From CAIZGX01 sp046048875 (GTDB taxonomy: Bacteria; Bacteroidota; Bacteroidia; Flavobacteriales_D; Sanyastnellaceae), in assembly GCA_046048875.1 (NCBI GenBank), contig JBJOFG010000010.1:102170-166169 (forward strand): a stretch of 64,000 bases of DNA. Direction: 5' to 3'. Shown piece after piece: positions 16,936-25,750 of this stretch (its first letter is position 1; the number at the start of each line of letters is the position of its first letter). Below the pieces are notes generated by a model. It saw only the letters and a program-made list of their open reading frames with translations, made no database searches and was not told the DNA's origin. Position numbers and translations under genes: made by a program.

Positions 16936-18579
16936 TTATTCCACAATTACACTTTTCTGAAGCTGCATATCTTCAGCAGTGATACGTACAGAATAAACAC
17001 CGGAAGGAATATTCAAATTCACCAAAGTGTTGGTTGAACCCGATGCGATTCTTTCCGAATGAATCAATTTCCCAGAGATATCATACAGACTCCATGATGC
17101 GTTTTTCAGAACATCATGATTGATGGTGAATGATCCCTTGGATGGATTCGGGAAAACATTTAAAGAAGCCATTTCCATTTCTTCAATACCTACACAATCA
17201 GTTATGCTAATGATATAAGAATAGACACAACTGTTTTCGTCTGTAATATTCATTTCATAGGATCCAATGCCTACACCCGTTAATGGGTTTTCATTACCAA
17301 CAGGCGTTCCGGTCTCGTCATTCCAAGTGAATATGTACGGAGCCGTTGCGCCGCCAACATTAACTAGAATGGTCGCGTCGTTATTGACATCGCAGCTAGG
17401 AAGTGAAATGTCCGTGGTAACTGTCCAAGGCTCTGGTTGAACAATTTCGTACGATTGTGTGAACGTCTGTCCACATCCTGTAGTGGCTGTTAACGTATAC
17501 GTTCCAGGATCGACATTTTGAATAAAATGATCAGTCGATGTGAATCCACCTGGACCGCTCCAAACCGATGTGAAGTTGGCACCTGCACCAATGCTGTATG
17601 GGTAAATGTTTCCGTCACCCGTTTCTCCTTTATCTAGTGGACAAGATATGCCATCGACTAAAGCATCCCATGAAATAGAACTGCTGTAGGTGTGAAGAGA
17701 GAGTTCAATATCGCCTACCGCGCCTTCCCATCCGTCAATTTGAATGAGATAAAGTTGCCCAGCCTCAAGGCAAGAAGTAAAGGTCTGTGAAGCATATAAA
17801 TCACCCGCAGAACACCCACCCAACATGTCGTCGTTCGAACTAATCAATTCGAACGTCGAGAAGTCAGCACAATCGGTCACTTTATAAATGGCAATTTGTG
17901 TGTCTATTGAAGTGCCCGGATTACATGTGGTCACTTCGAAGGAAGTTGAGCTTGTGGTTGGAATAAACTTCGCCCAAATGGAATTGGTCGCATTCCCTTC
18001 GCACCAAAATCCATAGACACCGCAATCCACTCCCGCCGGAGCAATTTCTCCGAATCCAGCAATGGCTTCCGTGTTGTTCAAAACCACCGAAGGGCCATCG
18101 GCTGTAATTTCAACCGCTCCGCATGGACTATCGTATGTCGGTGCATTGCTTACGCCAATGGTGAATGTCCAGGTATTTCCACTTCCACCACCACTGTATA
18201 CATGTGTCAACGCGCCATTTTCAAAAACTTCAATCACCATTCCACCGTCGCCATAAGAATCGACATAAACGATTTCATAGTCGGTGTTGTTGGTCAAGCA
18301 AAAAGGACCTTCTGTGATGGTGCTGTTGTTGGCATAGCCGTTTGCGCTATTGTCCGATTCAGTTCCTGCACAACCCACATTTAAGTTTGCTCCCTCTGCA
18401 ATAGGAGAAGCATTACACCCCGTACCTGCTAAATTCAGCTGCCAATAATTCTCGTACGCCCATGGATCGGTGTGCATAACGAAAGTGACAGAAGTCTCTC
18501 CTGCAGCGCATTGCGTGAAGGCATTTGTGACAGCAAATAGAACAATTGAGGTTGCAAGTACAAGTGGTTTCATGGTCAA
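16936..18579 (-). CDS. T9SS-secreted protein with PPC-like and SprB-like repeats
   Basis: A 547-residue exported protein, signal peptide MTMKPLVLATSIVLFAVTNAFTQ (start could also be the third codon). Residues ~25-150 form one beta domain with Gly/Ser-rich loops. Residues ~155-300 form a PPC-like domain (SIWAKFIPTTSSTSFEVTTC ... YLIQIDGWEGAVGDIEL). Residues ~310-460 contain SprB-like repeat motifs (GPGGFTSTDHFIQNVDPGTYTLT). The last ~80 residues are a T9SS type A domain (LNVFPNPSKGSFTI ... SLYDISGKLIHSE ... GVYSVRI). No catalytic site was recognised; adhesin or matrix protein is likely. Confidence 0.8.
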   Translation of the reverse strand: MTMKPLVLATSIVLFAVTNAFTQCAAGETSVTFVMHTDPWAYENYWQLNLAGTGCNASPIAEGANLNVGCAGTESDNSANGYANNSTITEGPFCLTNNTDYEIVYVDSYGDGGMVIEVFENGALTHVYSGGGSGNTWTFTIGVSNAPTYDSPCGAVEITADGPSVVLNNTEAIAGFGEIAPAGVDCGVYGFWCEGNATNSIWAKFIPTTSSTSFEVTTCNPGTSIDTQIAIYKVTDCADFSTFELISSNDDMLGGCSAGDLYASQTFTSCLEAGQLYLIQIDGWEGAVGDIELSLHTYSSSISWDALVDGISCPLDKGETGDGNIYPYSIGAGANFTSVWSGPGGFTSTDHFIQNVDPGTYTLTATTGCGQTFTQSYEIVQPEPWTVTTDISLPSCDVNNDATILVNVGGATAPYIFTWNDETGTPVGNENPLTGVGIGSYEMNITDENSCVYSYIISITDCVGIEEMEMASLNVFPNPSKGSFTINHDVLKNASWSLYDISGKLIHSERIASGSTNTLVNLNIPSGVYSVRITAEDMQLQKSVIVE

Positions 18580-18641
18580 AGGTTAGTCATTCAAAGGTAA
18601 CACGAACAGCGGAAGTCTGAAAACTAAATCGCGAAAAAGCC

Positions 18642-18670
18642 TTGAATTCAGCGGTTCTGCGCTTACTTTG
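18642..18670 (+). promoter_or_regulatory. promoter for the S1 protein gene
   Basis: TTG at 18642-18644, 19 nt spacer, TACTTTG at 18664-18670, then CATT and the ATG at 18675. The -7 element lies so close that the predicted transcript would start at or next to the initiation codon. Confidence 0.6.
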
Positions 18671-18674
18671 CATT

Positions 18675-19832
18675 ATGACAGATTATTTGCGTCCGGGATC
18701 CATTCAAGAGTTAATGGTGACTTCAATCAATGAAGAAGGTGTTTTTGTTGGAAACGATCACGAGGAAATTCCTTTGAATAAGATCGATACCAAAGGAGTT
18801 GTGTTGGGACAAACACTGAAGATATTCAGCTATTTCAACGATAGAAAAGAATTAGAGGCAACCACAAAGCTTCCAGAAATTCAAGTGGGAGAAATGGGCA
18901 TGTTCACCATTTTGAACTCAAACGACCTTGGCGCATTTATCAATATTGGTGTTGGACGTGATGTCCTTATTCCAAAGAGAGAGCAAAGACAAGAGCTGTT
19001 GGCTAATCGCAAAGCGTTAATTATGCTTTGTTACGATTCTGCGAATCACAGACTTTTCGGAACAACCAAAATTTTCAATCACTTGAAAGAGGTTCCCGAT
19101 TTCAAACGCGGAGAAGAAATTGAAATGACTATTTTCGAGAAATTGGAAGTGGGAAGAAAGGTGATTGTAAATGGAAAATACCAAGGAATCATCTTCCAAC
19201 AAGAAATCATGAGTCGCGTTTCTGAAGGCGATAAAGTAAAAGGGTACGTGCGCAAGATTGAAGGAAAAGATGTGGTAGTGAGCATGCAGAAGGAAGGAGT
19301 AGATCTTATTGAAGATGCTGCTGCTCGTCTGTTGGAATTCTTGGAAAACAACGGCGGCTACATTCGCTTGAACGACGACAGTGATCCAGATGAAATTAAA
19401 ATTCGACTTCGTATGTCGAAGAAGACTTTCAAGAAAGCTGCGGGATTGTTGTACAAGCGCGAGAAAGTTGACTTGATGAAGTTCGGAGTGAAGTTGTTGA
19501 CCGACGGTCAGAAGCCTACGCCGAGAGACATTGAAAATTGGAAGGATAAGCCAACAGACGATGTGCGTAAGCCATATACGGCGAAGAAATTGCCTGTGCC
19601 GAACAGACGCATTGGAGATTCTTTCGGGAATCAAGCGAATAAAGGATACAGAGATGATAATAGAGGTGAAGAGGGGGTAAGAGAAGTTAAGAAATGGGAA
19701 GATAAGGGAAGTGAGTCAGGGACGAATGCTAACGGCAAAGTGCCTTACACTTCGAAGAAATCTAGATCTTCTTCTTCCAATACTTCCAAACCTTCACGTC
19801 CTTCGGACCGGAACCGAGGCCCGCGTCGATAG
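18675..19832 (+). CDS. CvfB-like S1 RNA-binding protein
   Basis: A 385-residue protein of the CvfB/YitL type. Residues ~1-60 and ~60-140 are S1-like barrels (GVFVGNDHEEIPL; GAFINIGVGRDVLIPKREQ). A third S1-like domain (VSEGDKVKGYVRKIEGKDVVVSMQ) and a winged-helix part (EIKIRLRMSKKTFKKAAGLLYKREKV) follow. The family influences RNA-level gene control; the target here is unknown. The final ~80 residues are low complexity and charged (RGEEGVREVKKWEDKG, SKKSRSSSSNTSKPSRPSDRNRG) and include a purine-rich tandem decamer at the DNA level. The 3' 71 bp are antisense to the next gene. The ATG at 18675 is chosen because an earlier TTG forms the -33 promoter element. Confidence 0.85.
   Translation: MTDYLRPGSIQELMVTSINEEGVFVGNDHEEIPLNKIDTKGVVLGQTLKIFSYFNDRKELEATTKLPEIQVGEMGMFTILNSNDLGAFINIGVGRDVLIPKREQRQELLANRKALIMLCYDSANHRLFGTTKIFNHLKEVPDFKRGEEIEMTIFEKLEVGRKVIVNGKYQGIIFQQEIMSRVSEGDKVKGYVRKIEGKDVVVSMQKEGVDLIEDAAARLLEFLENNGGYIRLNDDSDPDEIKIRLRMSKKTFKKAAGLLYKREKVDLMKFGVKLLTDGQKPTPRDIENWKDKPTDDVRKPYTAKKLPVPNRRIGDSFGNQANKGYRDDNRGEEGVREVKKWEDKGSESGTNANGKVPYTSKKSRSSSSNTSKPSRPSDRNRGPRR
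19662..19712 (+). repeat. purine-rich ~10-bp tandem repeat inside the S1 gene
   Basis: Five degenerate units of 10-11 nt with a G-rich start and AAGA core (for example GGGTAAGAGAA, GTTAAGAAAT, GGGAAGATAA, GGGAAGTGAG). They are read in frame as RGEEGVREVKKWEDKG. The same unit occurs at 23925-23971, 27238-27275 and 39018-39087 on the other strand. Confidence 0.6.
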
Positions 19833-20235
19833 TCGTTTCCAATTGTTCGTCTGATAAGAAGCGATAGATAATTCGCTTCGGGAAGTCGTGTGTTGGATTT
19901 TCAAAAATCCATTCTGTTGCTGTCGCTTTCGTGCACGTGAAGATGGTGCTTTTGTCCGCTTCAAGCGGAGTAGCAATGTACACCCAATGATCGTTATCGT
20001 ATACAATAACCGAATGTTCGTTCGGTAATTCATTCGTTCCGTATTCTTCGTAATTCACGTTGTAAAATGAAATGCCTTCAATAACCATTTCATCTTCCAC
20101 CTTCGTCCATTCCTCTCTTCCGGTTAGTCCAACCCAATTGCCTTGCAATTTCAATAAATAAGGAAGCAAATCGGTTTGTGCAAACGCATTCATTCCAACC
20201 GAAACAAATAGAGCGAGGAACAGAATCTTTTTCAT
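19762..20235 (-). CDS. exported DUF6265-like protein
   Basis: A 157-residue protein with a signal peptide (MKKILFLALFVSVGMNAFAQ). The body has the lipocalin-like pattern of the DUF6265 family (LQGNWVGLTGREEWTKVEDEMVIEGISF ... IFENPTHDFPKRIIYRF). No function is known for this family. The last 23 codons overlap the convergent S1 gene by 71 bp. Both ends look real: this one because the family motif runs to KVWKYWKK, the S1 one because its tail is low complexity and of variable length. A TATTTTCG box sits 5 nt before the ATG. Confidence 0.75.
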   Translation of the reverse strand: MKKILFLALFVSVGMNAFAQTDLLPYLLKLQGNWVGLTGREEWTKVEDEMVIEGISFYNVNYEEYGTNELPNEHSVIVYDNDHWVYIATPLEADKSTIFTCTKATATEWIFENPTHDFPKRIIYRFLSDEQLETTIDAGLGSGPKDVKVWKYWKKKI

Positions 20236-20248
20236 GAACTCGAAAATA

Positions 20249-21421
20249 CTAAATAACTTCTAAAACTAAACCTTTCAAATATTCTCCTTCTGGATGGTAG
20301 ATACTAATCGGATGGTCAGCTCCTTGGTGCAATTGATGAAGAATCTTTACTGTTCTTCCAACAGAAATAGCAGATGCCAATAAGATTGAAGTGAATTGCT
20401 GCTTGTCGATTACCTGCGAGCACGAGAACGTAAACAAGATTCCGCCTGGTTTAATCTGACGTAAAGCCGCTTCGTTAATTCTTCTGTACCCTTGAATGGC
20501 TTTGTGCTTTGCACTTAAGTGTTTCGCGAATGCCGGTGGATCAAGAACAATAATGTCGTAATCCTCTTCAATATTTTTCATGTACTCCACCGCATCGGCT
20601 TGAATCAACTTGTGCTTCGAAGTATCTAAATTATTCAATTGAATGTTGTTCTCTACCAAAGCCAATGCTGAAGCACTACTGTCCAGACTATGAACCAAGT
20701 TTGCGCCGTTTTTCAATGCGTACAGAGAGAATCCTCCGCTGTAGCAAAACGTGTTCAATACTTTTTTTCCTTGACTTAATTCACCAAGTAGTTTTCTGTT
20801 TTCACGTTGATCAATGAAGAAGCCGGTCTTTTGTCCTTTCTCCCAATCGATTTGAAATTGAATACCGTGCTCCAAAGCAATGTCGTTTCCTTTTTCACCA
20901 ACAACATATTCATTTTGTGCATTCGGAACACCTTTAATTTTCTCTCCGCTCTTATCGTAAATAGCCTTCAAGCCATCGCCCATTACCATTTTTAAAGCGC
21001 TAGCAATTTCGCTTCGGTGCTGGTACATACCTGCTCCGTGGAATTGCATAACAGCGGTTTCACCGTATACGTCAATAATAAGACCTGGGAAGCCATCGCC
21101 TTCCGCATTGATTAATCGGTAAAGCGTAGTTTGCTCGGTGCTAACCATGGTCTTCTTGCGAAGCTCATAAGCACGTTGAATTTTCGTGTGCCAGATGTCA
21201 GTCGAGTACATTTCCTCACCGAAAGAAAACATACGAACCGCAATGCTACCTTCAGAGAAATGACCGATTCCAATTTTTTCATTTTTACGGGTGAACACTT
21301 CCACCAATTGTCCTTCCTTCAACAATTCAGAAATGGCTTCAATGGCGCCAGAGAATATCCATGGGTGAAAACGTTTTGCGCTTTGCTCTTTCCCTTGCTT
21401 CAAATAGATTTTTGCTAACAT
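20249..21421 (-). CDS. rlmI: class I rRNA (cytosine-C5)-methyltransferase, RlmI-like
   Basis: SAM-dependent methyltransferase of the RlmI family, which modifies C1962 of 23S rRNA. The 390-residue product has an N-terminal PUA domain (IYLKQGKEQSAKRFHPWIFSGAI), an EEHUD-like middle, and a C-terminal Rossmann methyltransferase: SAM motif VLNTFCYSGGFSLYALKNGA, acidic motif HSLDSSASAL, and active-site LDPPAF followed by FTFSCSQ with the catalytic Cys region. It lies 22 nt after recQ on the same strand but has its own TAGTTTTG box at 21426-21433, 4 nt before the ATG. Confidence 0.92.
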   Translation of the reverse strand: MLAKIYLKQGKEQSAKRFHPWIFSGAIEAISELLKEGQLVEVFTRKNEKIGIGHFSEGSIAVRMFSFGEEMYSTDIWHTKIQRAYELRKKTMVSTEQTTLYRLINAEGDGFPGLIIDVYGETAVMQFHGAGMYQHRSEIASALKMVMGDGLKAIYDKSGEKIKGVPNAQNEYVVGEKGNDIALEHGIQFQIDWEKGQKTGFFIDQRENRKLLGELSQGKKVLNTFCYSGGFSLYALKNGANLVHSLDSSASALALVENNIQLNNLDTSKHKLIQADAVEYMKNIEEDYDIIVLDPPAFAKHLSAKHKAIQGYRRINEAALRQIKPGGILFTFSCSQVIDKQQFTSILLASAISVGRTVKILHQLHQGADHPISIYHPEGEYLKGLVLEVI

Positions 21422-21443
21422 GTGGCAAAACTACTCCGAAAAC

Positions 21444-23318
21444 TTACTTGGTCGTGAAATACTTGTTTTCTTTTAAAGTTAGCCAGCCTTCTGCCAAGGC
21501 TTCTTGCACAAGCTCAATGACTTTTTCTTTGTTGAATGGAACAGGCCATGCGAAGAGTTCTTCAAGCGTTTTTCCCTCCATACACTTTTGAAGAATTTCT
21601 TTGGTGGAAGGAAGAGATTGCCCACGTTGACACGAATCACATTTTCCGCAGGGCGCGGCGTCTTCACCGAAATAGCGAAGGACGAATTGTTCGCGACAAT
21701 GGTCTTGTGCAAGCAAGTTTTGCATGTGTTGAAGTTTCGCTTCGTCGATACTTCTACGTTCTTCGTACATACTTTCCGGAATAGAAATCTCGGCGGTTGC
21801 AACTCGCGGTTTGGAATAACTGTATTGCGAGGTAGAACTCGCCGGAAGGTATTCGATGATTTGAAGTTTATGCAAGTCGTTCAACGAAGTGTGCACTTCA
21901 TTTTTCGAACGTTCATTCAACACACTCAACTGATATTCTGAAATGGGCACAGCGAAGTCCCAGATACTTCCGTATAAGCGGAAAAGTGAACGGAGAAAAT
22001 CTTCGTGCTTCGGATGTTCATCTACAAACGCGCGAAGTTCTTCTTTCGAAGCAATCACGCGAACGCGCGAACGGTGCAATCCGCGAGCGAGAATGGAAAT
22101 GTATCCCGCGCGTTCGAGCAACAGCAATGAAGCTGAGATGGTGTTCGCGTTGAGTTGACTTCGTTCTGCAATTTGATCGAGGTGCAATGCGAACAATTCG
22201 TTCATACCTGAACCGATTGCAATGCGATGAATATTTGCCAGTGTTTGATAAACCGTTGCAATGTCTTCCTTCGGTGGATAGCGAAGCGCAATGTTTTTTT
22301 TCAATTGAACGAAATCGCTGTCGTTCCAGAGTGCAAGTCCAATGGCAGGTTGCTCGTCGCGTCCTGCTCTTCCTACTTCTTGAAAATACGCTTCAGGTTG
22401 TGAAGGAATGTCGAAGTGAATCACGAAGCGCACATCGGGTTTGTCTATCCCCATACCGAAGGCGTTCGTGGCTACAATGACTTGCACATCGTTGTTCTTC
22501 CATTTTTGAAAGGCGAGATCTTTTTTATGAAGATCAAGACCCGCGTGATAGGCAAGGGCTTTGATGTTTTTTTCGTTCAAGAGTGCTGCTAAGTCTTCTG
22601 TCTTTTTGCGTGAGTTGCAGTAAACAATTCCAGCACCTTTAAGCACTTGCATGCGTTCAACGAGATCCTTTTCTTTTTGGGTTGAAAAGAGCGCGTTGTA
22701 TCCGATGTTTTTCCGAGCGAAGCTCTTTTGAATAATCGTGCAATCGTTGTTGAAGATGAGCGTTGCAATGTCGCTCACCACTTGCGGAGTAGCGGTAGCG
22801 GTAACGGCCATCACCACAGGATCTCGAAGTTCTTGAATGAATTTCGGAATGGCTCTGTAGGCAGGGCGGAAGTCATGTCCCCATTGTGAAATACAATGCG
22901 CTTCATCAATGGCAACGAATGAGATGTTCAGGTAGCGAATGCGTGCAATGAAGTTGTCGTTTTCCAAACGTTCGGGAGAGACGTAAAGGAATTTGTATTT
23001 CCTGTTCGTGCAATCGTCGAGAATTTTATCGATCTCGAAATTATTTAATTCGGAAGAAAGATATGCTGCAGGAATTTCTTTTTGAACGAGGCTTTCCACC
23101 TGATCTTTCATGAGCGCGAGCAGGGGAGTAATGACAATGCACAACCCTTTGTGACAAAGTGCAGGTACTTGAAAGCAGATGCTTTTTCCTCCGCCTGTTG
23201 GCAGTAGCGCAAACACATGTTCACCGTATGCGGCAGCATTGACGATTTCGCTTTGCTTATCGCGAAACGCATCGTATCCCCAGTATTTTTTAAGAAGGTG
23301 GAGGGTTTTTGCTTGCAT
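21444..23318 (-). CDS. RecQ-family ATP-dependent DNA helicase
   Basis: Superfamily 2 3'-5' helicase. From the ATG at 23318 the product is 624 residues, starting MQAKTLHLLKKYWGYDAFRDKQ. Walker A is LLPTGGGKS (Lys45), Walker B is the DEAH box in AIDEAHCISQWGHDFRP, and helicase C motifs GIVYCNSRKKTE and QEVGRAGRDEQPA are present. A zinc-binding region with CREQFVLRYF ... CGKCDSC follows, then a winged-helix tail. There is no HRDC domain, so it is one of the shorter RecQ paralogues common in Bacteroidota rather than the full-length recQ. A multi-hairpin repeat copy lies just upstream. Confidence 0.93.
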   Translation of the reverse strand: MQAKTLHLLKKYWGYDAFRDKQSEIVNAAAYGEHVFALLPTGGGKSICFQVPALCHKGLCIVITPLLALMKDQVESLVQKEIPAAYLSSELNNFEIDKILDDCTNRKYKFLYVSPERLENDNFIARIRYLNISFVAIDEAHCISQWGHDFRPAYRAIPKFIQELRDPVVMAVTATATPQVVSDIATLIFNNDCTIIQKSFARKNIGYNALFSTQKEKDLVERMQVLKGAGIVYCNSRKKTEDLAALLNEKNIKALAYHAGLDLHKKDLAFQKWKNNDVQVIVATNAFGMGIDKPDVRFVIHFDIPSQPEAYFQEVGRAGRDEQPAIGLALWNDSDFVQLKKNIALRYPPKEDIATVYQTLANIHRIAIGSGMNELFALHLDQIAERSQLNANTISASLLLLERAGYISILARGLHRSRVRVIASKEELRAFVDEHPKHEDFLRSLFRLYGSIWDFAVPISEYQLSVLNERSKNEVHTSLNDLHKLQIIEYLPASSTSQYSYSKPRVATAEISIPESMYEERRSIDEAKLQHMQNLLAQDHCREQFVLRYFGEDAAPCGKCDSCQRGQSLPSTKEILQKCMEGKTLEELFAWPVPFNKEKVIELVQEALAEGWLTLKENKYFTTK

Positions 23319-23350
23319 TGTATTGCGAATGTACGAATGCAATTTTTATC

Positions 23351-23507
23351 GAGCTCGCTCTGCGAGCGGCATCCGAAATGCCCCCACTGATAGGTGGGGG
23401 TTATTTTTTGCAATAACCTTTTTGCTTAAGTCAATAGACATCTGCCTAGCCTTTTTCCCCCAGCTCCACTGGGGGCATTTCGGATGTCGCCCTTAGGGGC
23501 TCGTTGA
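23351..23507. repeat. multi-hairpin element, copy A
   Basis: About 157 bp, near-identical to copies at 25412 and 25593. Structure: hairpin GCTCGC-TCT-GCGAGC, the outer arm CATCCGAAATGCCCCCA, a 7-bp hairpin CCCCCAC/GTGGGGG, an unpaired centre, a second hairpin CCCCCAG/CTGGGGG, the returning outer arm TGGGGGCATTTCGGATG, and the small hairpin GCCCTTAGGGGC. It ends exactly at the stop codon of the XRE gene. The right half read on the minus strand still encodes the transposase C-terminus (EPLRATSEMPPVEL), so it is derived from the transposase 3' end. Confidence 0.85.
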
Positions 23508-23786
23508 TTAATGCTTTCTGGGTGCATAAACCGCCGGCTCCTCCAAGAACTGCGAAGGTTTTTCTATTTCAGGAAGCACAGCATATACTTGCGCGTCCAT
23601 AGCGGCAGCAAGTTTAGCGAGTGTGAGGATTTGCGGATTGGATTTTCCGTTTTCAATTACCGATAAGTTCGGAACATCCATTCCCACTTTGTAGGCCAGA
23701 TCGGCCTGCGACATTTTCAGTTTCTTGCGCTTGGCTTTTATGTTTTTACCAAGTTGTTCAAGGTATTCTTTGTCGTTCTTCGGCAT
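23508..23786 (-). CDS. XRE-family DNA-binding regulator
   Basis: A 92-residue helix-turn-helix protein, MPKNDKEYLEQLGKNIKAKRKKLKMSQADLAYKVG ..., with the HTH over ~12-65 (SQADLAYKVGMDVPNLSVIENG). The C-terminal tail VYAPRKH is short. The frame extends to an ATG at 23834, but those codons run through an 18-bp palindrome at 23820-23837 that is probably the operator, so the ATG at 23786 is preferred. Its stop abuts hairpin element copy A. It is a stand-alone regulator with no toxin gene next to it. Confidence 0.8.
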   Translation of the reverse strand: MPKNDKEYLEQLGKNIKAKRKKLKMSQADLAYKVGMDVPNLSVIENGKSNPQILTLAKLAAAMDAQVYAVLPEIEKPSQFLEEPAVYAPRKH

Positions 23787-23819
23787 GCAGCGAAGGAACT
23801 TGGATAACCAAAAAATAAT

Positions 23820-23837
23820 GTTATGTATATACATAAC
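23820..23837. promoter_or_regulatory. palindromic operator upstream of the XRE gene
   Basis: Perfect 18-bp palindrome GTTATGTATATACATAAC, 33 nt upstream of the preferred XRE start and in the gap before the divergent T9SS lectin-like gene. Its position fits an autoregulatory site that could also affect the neighbour at 23914. Confidence 0.55.
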
Positions 23838-23913
23838 TTACGATTTTTGATTTATGTTTGTTCAACCTTAAACTGAGTTTAGAATTTCAAACAAAACTTG
23901 TAACCTTCATAAA

Positions 23914-25404
23914 ATGAAAACACGCTTTTTTTCCCTTTCTTCCCTTCTCTTACCCTCTCTTACCTTTTTACTAATCTTTTGCGCAACTCAAGTTGCAACA
24001 GCACAAGTCCCATCTTACGTTCCAACAAACGGACTAGTAGGTTACTGGCCTTTCAACGGTAATGCGAACGATGAAAGTGGGAATGGGAATAACGGGACGG
24101 TTAATGAGGCTGTTTTGACTGCTGATAGATTTGGTAATGCAAATAGTTCTTATGAATACAATACTCCCGATTGTCAAATAACAACTAATGCTTTTTTTAA
24201 TGCTTCATTAGACTTTACTTTCACATGTTGGTTCTACTCAAATTCAAACACTTCTCAAATCCTCTTAAACACCATTCCACATACTGTAATTGCTTATGGT
24301 GTCAACTCTTGGTTTGCCGGTCCGAACTTTACATCTTTTCTTTATGGTAGTGGTCAATCTTTTGGTTGGTTTAATGAGGGTAATAGCAGTTACTTGAGTC
24401 CTAATTCACTTTTGAATAATTGGAGAAGTCTAACAGTAGTGAAATCAGGTAGTAATTATATGTTTTATGAGAATGGAGTTCTTACTTTTTCTCATATCAT
24501 TGTTCAGCAGCCGACAAGTCAACTTTGTCAATTGGTTTTCGGGCATTGTGATCCAACTGAGTGTCAAGAAGCTTTAACAGGATTTCTTGATGACTTCGGA
24601 ATTTGGAACCGCGCATTAACCGCTGACGAAGTATTGGCCCTTTACAACGGATGCAACGTGGTACCAATAGCCATTGCAGGGAGCAACACACCTGGTGCAT
24701 TTTCAACTTCAACCTACACCTGCGACAACAATGCGGGAAGCACTTATAACTGGACAGTTTCGAACGGTGTTATTGCAAGCGGACAAGGAACAAATTCAGT
24801 AAGCATCTTATGGGGAGCGGAAGGTGTTGGAAGTGTTTCAGTAGTTGAAACAACTGCAAACGGTTGTGTTGGCGATGCGGTAGTTTACGATGTGAATGTT
24901 CAGTGCATTGTTTCAGGAAATGCCATTGAAGGTCCTGTTGGTCCAGAAGCATTTTCGAATTCAACCTACACTTGCAACGGTGCTGCTAATAGCAATTATA
25001 ATTGGACCATTACCAACGGAGTTATTGTAAGCGGACAAGGAACAAACTCGGTTACTGTTCTTTGGGCATCTAATGGCCTTGGAAACATAAGCGTTATTGA
25101 AACTACTGCTGAAGGTTGTGTTGGAACAACACTTTCTCAGGATGTTGTTGTTGTACCGGTAAGTGTAGAAGAATTCATTACCGCTTTCTCACTTTTTCCA
25201 AATCCAGCAACCACAGAAGTAAACCTTCAAACAACAGCAGAAATGATCGGTTCTGATTTAATCATCTTCGATGCACTCGGAAAACAAATTCACAAGCAAC
25301 AAATCATTTCAACCAACTCGCGCATAAATACTTCAGCTTTTGCAGCTGGAAATTATGTGGTGAAAGTGGGTGAGGGAGTGAAGAGGTTTGAGGTTAAGAA
25401 GTAA
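23914..25404 (+). CDS. T9SS-secreted LamG/concanavalin-like protein
   Basis: A 496-residue exported protein. The signal peptide is unusually Ser/Leu-rich (MKTRFFSLSSLLLPSLTFLL) because its DNA carries the pyrimidine-rich decamer repeat. Residues ~38-245 are a LamG/ConA-like domain (NGLVGYWPFNGNANDESGNGNNG, DFTFTCWFYS, GFLDDFGIWNRALTADEVLALYNG). Two ~85-residue PKD-like repeats follow (STYTCDNNAGSTYNWTVSNGVIASGQGTN and its copy). The tail is a T9SS type A domain (FSLFPNPATTEVNL ... GNYVVKVGEG). A carbohydrate-binding surface role is likely. Element copy B follows 8 nt after the stop. Confidence 0.85.
   Translation: MKTRFFSLSSLLLPSLTFLLIFCATQVATAQVPSYVPTNGLVGYWPFNGNANDESGNGNNGTVNEAVLTADRFGNANSSYEYNTPDCQITTNAFFNASLDFTFTCWFYSNSNTSQILLNTIPHTVIAYGVNSWFAGPNFTSFLYGSGQSFGWFNEGNSSYLSPNSLLNNWRSLTVVKSGSNYMFYENGVLTFSHIIVQQPTSQLCQLVFGHCDPTECQEALTGFLDDFGIWNRALTADEVLALYNGCNVVPIAIAGSNTPGAFSTSTYTCDNNAGSTYNWTVSNGVIASGQGTNSVSILWGAEGVGSVSVVETTANGCVGDAVVYDVNVQCIVSGNAIEGPVGPEAFSNSTYTCNGAANSNYNWTITNGVIVSGQGTNSVTVLWASNGLGNISVIETTAEGCVGTTLSQDVVVVPVSVEEFITAFSLFPNPATTEVNLQTTAEMIGSDLIIFDALGKQIHKQQIISTNSRINTSAFAAGNYVVKVGEGVKRFEVKK
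23925..23971 (-). repeat. purine-rich ~10-bp tandem repeat in a signal-peptide region
   Basis: On the minus strand: units GTAAGAGAGG, GTAAGAGAAG, GGAAGAAAGG with flanking partial units. On the plus strand it encodes the Ser/Leu-rich part of the lectin-like protein's signal peptide. Member of the same family as 19662, 27238 and 39018. Confidence 0.6.
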
Positions 25405-25411
25405 TTGGAGA

Positions 25412-25561
25412 GAGCTCGCTCTGCGAGCGGCATCCGAAATGCCCCCACTGATAGGTGGGGGTTATTTTTTGCAATCAACCTTTTGCTTAAGTCAATAGTC
25501 ATCTGCCTAACCTTTTCCCCCAGCTCCACTGGGGGCATTTCGGATGTCGCCCTAAGGGGCT
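25412..25561. repeat. multi-hairpin element, copy B
   Basis: Same architecture as copy A, about 150 bp, ending in GCCCTAAGGGGC without the final CGTTGAT shared by copies A and C. It lies 31 bp from copy C in the same orientation, forming a doublet downstream of the lectin-like gene. The minus strand retains the reading TSEMPPVELGEKV, a relic of the transposase C-terminus. Confidence 0.85.
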
Positions 25562-25592
25562 ACGGAACTTCTTTGTTCTTCTAAAATGAGAC

Positions 25593-25750
25593 GAGCTCGC
25601 TCTGCGAACGGCATCCGAAATGCCCCCACTGATAGGTGGGGGTTATTTTTTGCAATCAACTTTTTGCTTAAGTCAATAGTCATCTGCCTAACCTTTTTCC
25701 CACAGCTCCACTGGGGGCATTTCGGATGTCGCCCTAAGGGGCTCGTTGAT
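25593..25750. repeat. multi-hairpin element, copy C (overlaps transposase 3' end)
   Basis: About 158 bp and near-identical to copies A and B. It overlaps the last 20 codons of the Y1 transposase gene (25688-25750), so it is probably the right end of the autonomous element. The first hairpin has one changed base (GCGAACG instead of GCGAGCG). One C of the right-hand C5 run is changed (CCCACAG). Confidence 0.85.

Noticed and set aside
25353..25538. 61-codon minus-strand frame with MPPVELGEK start
   Set aside because: Relic of the transposase 3' end inside element copy B, running on into antisense of the lectin gene; not a functional gene.
23351..25750. CRISPR-like array
   Set aside because: Three copies only, unit ~150 bp, unequal spacing, with genes between; no cas gene in the window.
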